The notes below the pieces were generated by a model, which worked only from the letters and a program-made list of their open reading frames with translations, did no database searches and had not been told where the DNA came from. Both the position numbers and the translations under genes were made by a program. Shown here piece after piece: positions 1-7,100 of a DNA stretch of 14,853 nt. The stretch's first letter is position 1; the number at the start of each line of letters is the position of its first letter. The stretch is taken from positions 1 through 14,853 of the forward strand of contig JABMRG010000034.1 of the NCBI GenBank assembly GCA_013202935.1, read 5' to 3'. This DNA is from Candidatus Omnitrophota bacterium (GTDB lineage: Bacteria; Omnitrophota; Gorgyraeia; JABMRG01).

Positions 1-356
1 CCGTATTTTTTCGCAAGTTCAACAGCCTCATTTATTGATACCTTCAAGGGTATATCGTCCATGTAGAGCAGCTCATAAGCAGCCATGCGCATGACATTTC
101 GATCAATGATAGCCATTCTATCAAGCTGCCAGTTTTCTGCATAGGTTGATATTATAGAATCGATTCTTTCCAGGTTCTCCATTGTGCCATTTGCAAGCTT
201 AGTGGTGAACTCCTTGATAGAATCATCCAGAATCTCATCAGATGTATCCTGATGCTCCCATAGATTCTCAAGCAGTTCTTCAGCGCTATCTTTCCTCACA
301 TCAACCTGATAGAGAATCTGTAATGCAAGCTCTCTTGCCCTTGTCCTTTTTCTCAT
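1..356 (-). CDS. nusB: Transcription antitermination factor NusB (3' end cut by window)
   Basis: NusB is a small all-helical RNA-binding protein that, with NusE (S10), binds boxA RNA and supports processive transcription of rRNA operons. Translating the minus strand from the ATG at 356 gives 118 residues. They start MRKRTRARELALQILYQVDV, a typical NusB N-terminus. Near the visible end comes the conserved core with RMAIIDRNVMRMAAYELLY, then DIPLKVSINEAVELAKKYG. About 20 C-terminal residues should lie beyond position 1. It is the last visible gene of the ribBA-ribH-nusB cluster and starts 8 bases after the ribH stop. No Shine-Dalgarno sequence is visible in the AT-rich gap, so translation probably depends on coupling to ribH. 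Expression should follow the FMN riboswitch upstream of ribBA unless there is an internal promoter. The identification is strong. Confidence 0.95.
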   Translation of the reverse strand, partial: MRKRTRARELALQILYQVDVRKDSAEELLENLWEHQDTSDEILDDSIKEFTTKLANGTMENLERIDSIISTYAENWQLDRMAIIDRNVMRMAAYELLYMDDIPLKVSINEAVELAKKY

Positions 357-364
357 AATATTAT

Positions 365-829
365 TTAAACAGCAGCGAGCAGGTTCACCATCTCAATAGC
401 TGAGACAGCTGCGTCCTTACCTTTGTTTCCTTCTTTTGTTCCTGCGCGTTTTATAGCCTGCTCAATATTATCCGCGGTTATTATACCAAAGATTGTAGGA
501 ACATTCGCATCTAGCGCGACTTGTGCTATACCCTTAGCTGCTTCAGCTGCAACATATTCAAAGTGTGGTGTTTCGCCGCGTATAATTGTACCAAGACATA
601 TTACTGCATCGTATTTCTTTGAACCTGCCATCTTTTTTGCTACCAATGGTACTTCAAACGCCCCGGGCACCCACGCCACCTCGAGCTCTTGTTCCTTTGC
701 GCCATGTCTTATTAAGGTATCGATACATGCCTCAAGAAGCCTTTTGGTAATAAAGTCATTAAACCTTGATACCACTATACCAAACTTCTTGCCTTTTGCT
801 ATCAGTTGGCCTTCTAATGTCTTCACCAT
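365..829 (-). CDS. ribH: 6,7-dimethyl-8-ribityllumazine synthase (lumazine synthase)
   Basis: RibH condenses 5-amino-6-ribitylamino-uracil with 3,4-dihydroxy-2-butanone 4-phosphate to form lumazine, the penultimate step of riboflavin synthesis. Family enzymes form pentamers or 60-mer shells in the cytoplasm. The 154-residue length is normal. Visible motifs are VVSRFN (19-24, substrate-stacking Phe), WVPGAFEVP (53-61), GTIIRGETPHFEY (80-92) with catalytic His89, and PTIFGIIT (111-118). The phosphate-binding loop RAGTKEGNKG (128-137) contains Arg128. The ATG at 829 has a strong Shine-Dalgarno AAGGAGG at 836-842, six bases upstream, which overlaps the ribBA stop codon and suggests coupling. The gene lies 11 bases after ribBA, whose RibB half makes one of its two substrates. 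Partner genes ribD and ribE are not in the window. The identification is essentially certain. Confidence 0.98.
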   Translation of the reverse strand: MVKTLEGQLIAKGKKFGIVVSRFNDFITKRLLEACIDTLIRHGAKEQELEVAWVPGAFEVPLVAKKMAGSKKYDAVICLGTIIRGETPHFEYVAAEAAKGIAQVALDANVPTIFGIITADNIEQAIKRAGTKEGNKGKDAAVSAIEMVNLLAAV

Positions 830-840
830 CTTACACCTCC

Positions 841-2049
841 TTAAATATTTTCTAATGCGTGGCCTAGCTTATCCTTTTTCGTTCTAAGGTATTCTCTGCT
901 TTCTTCGGTTGCCTTAACCTCGATCGCAACTCTATCTATAATATGAAGGCCATAACCTTCAAGGCCTATTATCTTCTGGGGATTATTAGTGAGAAGCCTT
1001 ATATTCTTTACTCCCAGATCTACCAATATCTGCGCTCCGATACCATAATCTCTAAGATCAGCATCAAAGCCGAGCTTCTTGTTTGCCTCAACCGTATCAA
1101 GGCCCTCATCCTGCAGGCGATATGCCTTTAATTTATTCACAAGGCCTATACCTCTTCCTTCCTGATTCATATATAAGAGTATGCCGCAGCCCTCTCTGCT
1201 TATCGCCTCAAGCGCAGTATGTAATTGCCTGCCGCAGTCACAGCGTTTTGAACTAAAGACATCTCCTGTAAGGCATTGTGAATGTACACGCACGAGAACA
1301 CCCTGACCTTGACAATTTTCAATATCACCCTTTACCAGGGCAAGGTGGCTTGCGCCATCTATCTTTGATTTATACACATGGAGCTTAAAATCTCCATATT
1401 CGGTAGGTAAATTTGTATTCTCTAAGCATTCTATAAGTTTTTCAGACCTTCGCCTGTGTTTTATTAGATCCTTTATTGTGCATATCTTAAGGTTATGCTT
1501 TTTTGCAAACTCTATCAACTCTGGTGTGCGCGCCATTGTTCCGTCATCATTCATAATCTCACATATAACGCCGGCAGGATAGAGACCCGAAAGGTCTGCC
1601 AGGTCAACAGCAGCTTCTGTGTGGCCTGCTCTTACTAAAACACCACCTTTTTTTGCACGTAATGGAAATATGTGGCCAGGGCGGATTATATCCTCTGGCT
1701 CTGTATTCTCATCTATTATGACCTTTATTGTATGAGCGCGGTCCTGCGCAGATATTCCAGTGGTTATACCTTCCTTGGCATCTACAGAAACAGCCCATGC
1801 TGTATTGAATGGTGTCTTTGCATTAGGTATCATAGGATGAAGGTTGAGCGTATCCATACGCTTGCCTTCCAGGGGAAGGCAGATGAGCCCGCGGCCATAT
1901 TTGGCCATAAAGTTTATATTCTCAGGTGTTGCGTATGAAGCAGCCACAACAAGGTCGCCTTCGTTTTCTCGTGACTCATCATCAATGACAATGACAATCT
2001 TGCCACTTTTAATATCTTCTATGACTTCCGGTATTGTGTTAAAATTCAT
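841..2049 (-). CDS. ribBA: Bifunctional 3,4-dihydroxy-2-butanone-4-phosphate synthase / GTP cyclohydrolase II
   Basis: This fused enzyme opens both branches of riboflavin synthesis. The RibB half (residues 1-200) converts ribulose 5-phosphate to dihydroxybutanone phosphate. The RibA half (205-402) opens GTP with loss of formate and pyrophosphate. RibB motifs seen are IDDESRENEGDLV (22-34, acidic metal-binding loop), RAGHTEAAVDLA (140-151) and ICEIMNDDG (162-170). RibA motifs are the zinc cysteines Cys259, Cys270 and Cys272 (C-x10-C-x-C), NQEGRGIGL (295-303), a DTVEAN segment and RLLTNNPQK. The 402-residue length is normal for the fusion, and both halves look catalytically intact. The ATG at 2049 has only a weak purine-rich Shine-Dalgarno region. 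A five-codon ORF just upstream (2063-2046) overlaps this ATG out of frame. The gene follows an FMN riboswitch and its terminator, so excess FMN should switch it off. Confidence 0.98.
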   Translation of the reverse strand: MNFNTIPEVIEDIKSGKIVIVIDDESRENEGDLVVAASYATPENINFMAKYGRGLICLPLEGKRMDTLNLHPMIPNAKTPFNTAWAVSVDAKEGITTGISAQDRAHTIKVIIDENTEPEDIIRPGHIFPLRAKKGGVLVRAGHTEAAVDLADLSGLYPAGVICEIMNDDGTMARTPELIEFAKKHNLKICTIKDLIKHRRRSEKLIECLENTNLPTEYGDFKLHVYKSKIDGASHLALVKGDIENCQGQGVLVRVHSQCLTGDVFSSKRCDCGRQLHTALEAISREGCGILLYMNQEGRGIGLVNKLKAYRLQDEGLDTVEANKKLGFDADLRDYGIGAQILVDLGVKNIRLLTNNPQKIIGLEGYGLHIIDRVAIEVKATEESREYLRTKKDKLGHALENI

Positions 2050-2067
2050 CTCTTCACTCTCATAATT

Positions 2068-2096
2068 AAAAAATCCCGAAGATTTACTCTTCGGGA
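2068..2096 (-). terminator. Intrinsic terminator of the FMN riboswitch (attenuator)
   Basis: On the minus strand, TCCCGAAGA (2096-2088), a five-base loop and TCTTCGGGA (2082-2074) form a perfect 9-bp stem, followed by six T residues (2073-2068). It lies 19 bases before the ribBA ATG. The 5' arm can instead pair perfectly with TCTTCGGGA in the first strand of the FMN aptamer (2262-2254). The terminator should therefore form only when the aptamer strand is held in its ligand-bound fold. Confidence 0.93.
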
Positions 2097-2126
2097 CATA
2101 ATAAAAGACAACTCTAGGCTTCTTCT

Positions 2127-2263
2127 ATCTTCTCCCTTCTAGACTTTACTATTGGCAAAGGAATTACACCTTTTCTGTCCCGTTATAAATTTGCTTCTTA
2201 TAAATTTATACTGGACTCGTCGGCTTTTACGACCAGTCGGGAATTTCACCCTATCCCGAAGAC
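2127..2263 (-). promoter_or_regulatory. FMN riboswitch (RFN element)
   Basis: The minus-strand RNA carries hallmark RFN segments in order. First is UCUUCGGGAUAGGGUGAAAU (2262-2243), continuing into UCCCGACUGG. Then come AAAAGCCGACGAG and a variable AU-rich hairpin (9-bp arms UAUAAAUUU and AAAUUUAUA). The element ends with GGUGUAAUUCC and GUCUAGAAGGGAGAAGAU. The closing P1 helix pairs GUCUUC (2263-2258) with GAAGAU (2132-2127). FMN binding is known to stabilise this fold and release a downstream terminator arm. That fits the terminator at 2068-2096 and the downstream gene ribBA. The 3' core differs from the consensus I remember: CCGA reads CCAA and GAUG reads GAAG. The P6 hairpin shows a compensated pair change (UAG/CUA for CAG/CUG). 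The class assignment is secure. Confidence 0.94.
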
Positions 2264-2269
2264 CCCAAC

Positions 2270-2297
2270 AGTATACCACAAAACCCCCTCCTGTCAA
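2270..2297 (-). promoter_or_regulatory. Sigma-70-type promoter of the ribBA-ribH-nusB operon
   Basis: Minus-strand -35 TTGACA (2297-2292), a 16-base spacer and -10 TATACT (2275-2270). Transcription would start near 2263, exactly at the first base of the riboswitch P1 helix, which supports this being the real promoter. The sequence CTTGACAG recurs 16 bases further upstream (2314-2307), but no -10 box is spaced correctly for it. Confidence 0.82.
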
Positions 2298-2323
2298 GTG
2301 AAAATACTGTCAAGGCTGCTAGC

Positions 2324-2475
2324 ATGGGGACAGTTTACTATCAGCATGGGGACACTTCACTTACTTTACTATGTATTAAGCCAATGTGAAGTGTCCCCAG
2401 ACTCATTATAAACTGTCCCCAGGCTTATTGCAGTATGTGAAGTGTCCCCAGTGTTAGATTGTAAACTGTCCCCAG
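2324..2475. repeat. Cluster of six GGGGACA palindromic repeat units (two alternating types)
   Basis: Type A (GGGGACAGTTTAC) lies forward at 2326-2338 and inverted at 2409-2422 (one base variant) and 2461-2475. Type B (GGGGACACTTCAC) lies forward at 2348-2360 and inverted at 2386-2400 and 2437-2451. The order is A+, B+, B-, A-, B-, A-. The first four units form a nested inverted repeat, B pairing inside A, with a 25-base centre. The last two repeat the B-, A- half as a direct copy with about 51-base periodicity. There is no open reading frame of note and no transposase in the window. I recall similar motifs beside REP-associated (RAYT, IS200-like) transposases in other genomes, but that link is inference. 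Exact unit boundaries are uncertain. Confidence 0.8.
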
Positions 2476-2491
2476 TATTTTTGTAGGCAAG

Positions 2492-2833
2492 GCTTGCGGT
2501 AGCTGGAGCAGGACTGTAAGTTTAAGCAGTGGCAGTGATATAAAAGCAGCCATAGCATTTCTCTCGCCTGCGGCTCGAGGAACCAGTCAAAGAAGAAGTT
2601 CATGGAAGTGTTTGGTTGTTTAGCGTTTTTTGAAATAATGCCAATGAGCGCGCCTTAGCGCGAAGCAAAAACTATGTCTGAGCCCATCGGTCGAAGACCG
2701 AAGGGCGAGTTGTTTTTGCTTATTTCAAAAAACGTGGGCCACGAAGTGGTAAAAAATGCGTGCTGCGGCATATCACTGACACTGCAAAAGGAAAATTTGC
2801 GTCCCTGGGAGAGCTGCTGCCAATCCTGCAAGC
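2492..2833. repeat. Imperfect foldback (large inverted repeat) with nested hairpins
   Basis: Paired segments in order from outside in: GCTTGC (2492-2497) with GCAAGC (2828-2833); GCAGTGGCAGTGATAT (2526-2541) with 2770-2785, 15 of 16 complementary; CGTTTTTTGAAATA (2624-2637) with 2721-2734, perfect 14 bp; AGCAAAAAC (2664-2672) with 2712-2720, perfect 9 bp. The apex (2682-2706) is a hairpin with GCCC/GGGC and TCGGTC/GACCGA arms around a GAA loop. Side hairpins lie at 2648-2661 (GCGC arms) and 2739-2749 (CCAC-GAA-GTGG). The outermost pair is short and may be chance; the inner three are solid. The segment lies between the repeat cluster and the diguanylate cyclase promoter. It may be a decayed foldback or MITE-like element, or a structured RNA. 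No protein was recognised in it. Confidence 0.65.
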
Positions 2834-2857
2834 GATATGAGAAGATTGCCATTTCAC

Positions 2858-2885
2858 TTGACAATATTTTAACGCGTTATATAAT
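2858..2885 (+). promoter_or_regulatory. Consensus sigma-70-type promoter of the diguanylate cyclase gene
   Basis: -35 TTGACA (2858-2863), a 16-base spacer and -10 TATAAT (2880-2885), both boxes perfect. The expected start at about 2891-2893 lies 3-5 bases before the ATG at 2896, giving a leaderless or nearly leaderless mRNA. This placement rules against the longer reading frame from 2674 as the translated form from this promoter. Confidence 0.8.
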
Positions 2886-2895
2886 AGGGCTTACT

Positions 2896-4077
2896 ATGAA
2901 AGACGATATCAAAAAAGCTCAAGGTGAACTCAAGAAAACAAAGGCAGAACTCTGGCTACTCCATGAGATCTCAAATGCGATGCGTACTACCCTTAATCTT
3001 CCTGAAGTCCTTTATATTATCTTAAGTGCGGTTACATCACAGGAAGGCCTAGGCTTTAACCGAGCAATGCTTTTTCTTGTAAATAAGGACAGAACTATGC
3101 TCGAGGGTGAAATGGCTATAGGCCCGACTACCGCCAAAGAGGCTTTTCAGACATGGAAGAAGATCGAGGATGAAAACTTAAGCTTTGATAAAATAGTAGA
3201 TATGTTTCATAGGATAGAAAGTCATGTTACAAAGTCACCCTTAAATAATATTGTAAAAGAGACACGGCTTCCTCTTAACGAAAATAGCGGAATTTTAACA
3301 ATGTGTGTCCTCGAGGGGATGAACTTTGAAGCAACCACAGAGGCCTCCAGGAAAAAGATAAAGGACCCTACCCTAAAAAGATTAAAGTCAGAGCACTTTG
3401 TCTGCGTACCATTGAAGGGAAAGCACGAGGTTTTGGGAGCCCTCCTGGTCGATAATAAGATAACAAAAAAGGCTATAACAAAAGATGATACCCGCGTACT
3501 AACTATGTTCGCGGATCAGGCAGGCCTGGCTATTGAGAATGCGCACCTTTATGAAGAAACCAAATTTCAGGCACATACAGATTCGCTGACACGACTCTGG
3601 AACCATGGTTATTTTCAGAATGCGCTTTCAGGATTAATAAAGAATGGCCAGGAACAGAAGTCTCAGATAATCCTTGCAATGATAGACCTTGATAATTTTA
3701 AGGCTTATAATGACGTATTAGGACATCAGAAAGGTGATGTTGCACTAAGAGAAATCGCATCTGTCTTTAGAAAAAGTATGCGCGGAGAAGACCTGGTATG
3801 CAGGTACGGCGGAGAAGAATTTGCTATAATTATGCCGGGTATAAATAAGAAAATAGCTTTTAAGATAATTGAAAGGTTACGAGCTGCTGTTGAAAAAAAA
3901 TTCCAAAAAATCAAAAAAGATAATTCCTTAAAACCTCTCACCGTAAGCACAGGTATCGCCTCCTTCCCAAATGATGCCCAGGAAAAGCACGACCTTATTA
4001 AAAAGGCTGATGAGGCCTTATATAAGGCAAAGGATCAGGGCAAAAACAAGACAGTTGTTTATACACAAGAATTATAA
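2896..4077 (+). CDS. GAF-domain diguanylate cyclase (GGDEF)
   Basis: The protein should make the second messenger cyclic di-GMP from two GTP. From the ATG at 2896 it has 393 residues. A short charged helix (1-20) leads into a GAF sensor domain (about 21-216). A catalytic GGDEF domain follows (about 224-391), opening with DSLTRLWNHGYF and containing DLDNFKAYND (metal and substrate region). The active-site motif is GGEEF (305-309). The product-inhibition site RxxD is intact (RGED, 296-299), exactly five residues before GGEEF. There is no signal peptide or membrane segment, so it is probably cytosolic; the GAF ligand cannot be told from the sequence. The frame is open upstream to an ATG at 2674, but that extension is encoded by foldback DNA and spans the promoter. 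A possible weak Shine-Dalgarno AGGG lies at 2886-2889 but would fall upstream of the expected start. It is the only clear plus-strand gene and converges on smc with a 27-base gap. Confidence 0.93.
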   Translation: MKDDIKKAQGELKKTKAELWLLHEISNAMRTTLNLPEVLYIILSAVTSQEGLGFNRAMLFLVNKDRTMLEGEMAIGPTTAKEAFQTWKKIEDENLSFDKIVDMFHRIESHVTKSPLNNIVKETRLPLNENSGILTMCVLEGMNFEATTEASRKKIKDPTLKRLKSEHFVCVPLKGKHEVLGALLVDNKITKKAITKDDTRVLTMFADQAGLAIENAHLYEETKFQAHTDSLTRLWNHGYFQNALSGLIKNGQEQKSQIILAMIDLDNFKAYNDVLGHQKGDVALREIASVFRKSMRGEDLVCRYGGEEFAIIMPGINKKIAFKIIERLRAAVEKKFQKIKKDNSLKPLTVSTGIASFPNDAQEKHDLIKKADEALYKAKDQGKNKTVVYTQEL

Positions 4078-4104
4078 GATAAGATAGATTAACTCGCTTT
4101 AAGT

Positions 4105-7100
4105 TTATTTTTCGTGGTCTACAACGGGGTCTTTTGGCTGGTTGGCTTGTTGCGCAATACTTTTTAGGTCCGGCTTTGCTTTATCAGGCTTAGCAGCATC
4201 TCTCTGCTCTGCGGTAACTGACTTTTTATCATCCTCTGCAAACTTTACTGATACAATCTTTGATATGCCGGATTTCTCCATTGTTATGCCATACATTATA
4301 TCAGATACAGATATAGTCTTTTTATTATGAGTTATTATTATAAATTGAGTTGTCTTAACAAACTCCTGCAGTATGCGGCTGAAGCGGTCTATATTTGCCT
4401 CATCTAATGGAGCATCTATCTCATCGAGTATACAGAACGGCGTAGGCCTTACTTTAAATAATGAGAAGAGCAATGCTATGGACGTTAATGCCTTCTCTCC
4501 ACCAGATAAGAGAGATATGGACTGGAGCTTTTTACCAGGAGGCCTTACTACTATCTCAATACCACTCTCCAGTATATCCGCCTGATCCAATAAGAATAAC
4601 TCTGCAGTACCACCTCCAAAGAGCAGTTTAAAGTATTCCTTGAACGCGACATTTATCTGCTCAAACGTCTCTATGAACATCTTCCTGGTAGTCCTGTTTA
4701 TCTTATTAATGGCCTTATGGAGTGACTCTTTAGCATTAAGCAGGTCTTCCTGTTGGCTTGTAAGAAACTCATATCTATCCTGCAACTCCTTATGCTCCTC
4801 TATAGCTACAAGATTTACAGGGCCCATTCTCTCTATTTTTTCTTTCAGCTGCTCTACCTCTAAGGCTATAGCATCCCAGTCTTCATCGTCACTAGACGTT
4901 ATATTTTCCTCATCAAGGTCTACTTTGTAGGCATTAAATATCCTCTCTCTTATATTGTCTGCTTTATGATTTAGTTCATTTACATTGATGTGGAATGTGG
5001 ATATATTGCTTCTTATTTCATCGAGCTCTTTTTGCTTCCCGCGTATAGTACTTTCAGCGCCTTCCACTAGCGAGGAGATGGCCTTTCTCTCATCACGAGC
5101 AGTATCAAGCTTCTGGCTTACTATCTGTTTCTGATTCTCCAGGACCTTATTCTCTTCGATTAAACGCTCTATCTCAGATCTAAGAGCGGCTAATTTGTCG
5201 TGTGCCTCCTCAAGTTGATTTTTTCTGTCAGATATAGCGGTCTCTTCATTCGATAAAGAGCCCTTCATCATATTGAGTGTATCAGACTGTGCATTAAACT
5301 TCTCAGTCACAAGAGACATCTGTGTGCGTATCTCAGCAAGCTTAGCAATAGTCGTTTCTTTCTCCTGAGTCTTCTCACTGATAGTAGCTTGACTCTGGTT
5401 TGTAACAGAGTCTAACTTTGCATGCTCCTGTTCTAAATTAGCAAGCTCTGGTGTTAAGGTTTCTTCGCGGCCGTGGAGGATCTTTTCTTCTTCTGTTATC
5501 TCATCCAGTTCAATACCTATAATACCCAGCTCCTGTTCCAGCTTGTCTCTCTGCTCTGCTGTCTTTACTCTTTCAGACTCTCTAGTATGAAGTTTCATCT
5601 CCTCAGCTTTTGTTACGCTCTCTAAACCTGTTACTTCTTTCTGCATCTGTTCTTTTCGCTGTAACATTTGAAGATATTCATCCTCATAATGCGATACCTC
5701 TGTCTTAAGAGTCTTAACCTCCTGAGAAAGTTCTCTTATTTTGGCATCACGGCCTATGATGCTTGTATATTCATCGCCTGAGCTTGAGCCGCCTGTAGTT
5801 ACGAGTCCTTGAGAAGTCTCCCCCACTTTTGTAACAAAGAGAGCGGCTGAACCTTTAGCAACCTTGCCTGTATCAGCTATACTCTCAACTAAATAAGTAT
5901 CTTGCAGTATATATTCCAAAACAGGCTTATGAGTATCTTCTGTATCTATGCAGTCTATAAGATTTGATATCAGTGATGGATGGGCTGGTTGCTCTAGGCG
6001 AATATCAGTATCCAGAATCTCATCAAGCGCAATAAATTGTGCCCTTCCCTTTTCTTCCCTTTTTAAAAAATCTATTGCCCTATCAACAGCTTCTTTATCT
6101 TTTACAACTATCATCTGGCTTCTCTCACCCAATGCTGATTCTATCGCTGCAATAAAACCTTCCTTTGGCCTTACAAGGCCAGCAATAGTGCCTACGAAAA
6201 GTTCTTTTTCCTCAGGATTGTTCTCTATAAATTCCATATAGGCCTTAACGCCCTCTGAGAAACCTTCCTTTTTCTCCTTTAGGTCCTTTAATACCTCGAG
6301 TTTTGAACCAGCTGATGCTAGTCTCTGCTTTAGTGTTTCTATTGCTGATGCCTTCTCCTCAGTGTTCGTCTTCAGCTGGCTAAAGACGCTCTTTGCTGAA
6401 TTAAGCTGATTCAAAACACTATCTAAGGCCCTTTTCTGCTGGGTAAGAGACTCTTCTGCAGCTTGAAAGCTGCTATCTATAGAAAGCTTCTCTTTTGAAA
6501 TATTATCTTTCTCAATGGTAAGCCTGCGATGGCGTGAAGATGCTGTGGTTAAGGATGCGGATATCTTACTCAGGTCAGTCTTGACTCTGGACTGGCTGGT
6601 TGCATTATCCATTATAGCAAGCTTGCTATCAGATATGGCTTTTTCACACTGCTTGATAGTCTCTGTTATTGAATTTAAAGCTCTTTCAGCTTCTGATAAT
6701 AAGACCTGCTTATTTTCTCTCTCATGATCGATTACATTAAACTCAGATTCCACAGACCCTATCTTGTCTCTGAGCTGTGTTAACCTGACTCCAATCTCTC
6801 CTATCTCTCTTTGCAGAGAATCGGAGCGCTTTGAGAGTTCATCTATTCTTTCTCTATCAATCCTTACGCTATTATCATTCTTATCGATAGTGCTGGATAT
6901 CTCAGAAAGGTTCTGTCTTGTTTCAGCAATAGTCTCATCAATCGAGGTTATCTTATCTCTGTGTATTCGCAGCTCGTCTTGCTGGACATTGAGCTCAAGT
7001 GAAAAATGCCCCTCTTTCTGTTTTAAGGAATCTGTCTTCTGCTTTGTGCCAGTCTCCTGGTCCTTTACCTGTGAATAATCATGGAAACTTAATCTTATAT

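Noticed and set aside
423..887. 154-codon plus-strand open frame across ribH.
   Set aside because: It is antisense to a fully motif-supported ribH, has no recognisable domain and no promoter or Shine-Dalgarno.
2324..2475. CRISPR array as an explanation for the GGGGACA repeats.
   Set aside because: Units are in both orientations, of two sequence types, 13-15 bases long and unevenly spaced; no cas gene is present.
2674..2895. 74-residue N-terminal extension of the GGDEF reading frame (ATG at 2674).
   Set aside because: It is encoded by the foldback hairpins, spans a perfect -35/-10 promoter, resembles no domain I know, and the GAF-GGDEF protein is complete without it.
2492..2895. Cyclic di-GMP riboswitch controlling the diguanylate cyclase.
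   Set aside because: None of the GEMM-I conserved segments I know are visible, and the promoter lies downstream of this structured region, so the cyclase mRNA from that promoter would not contain it.
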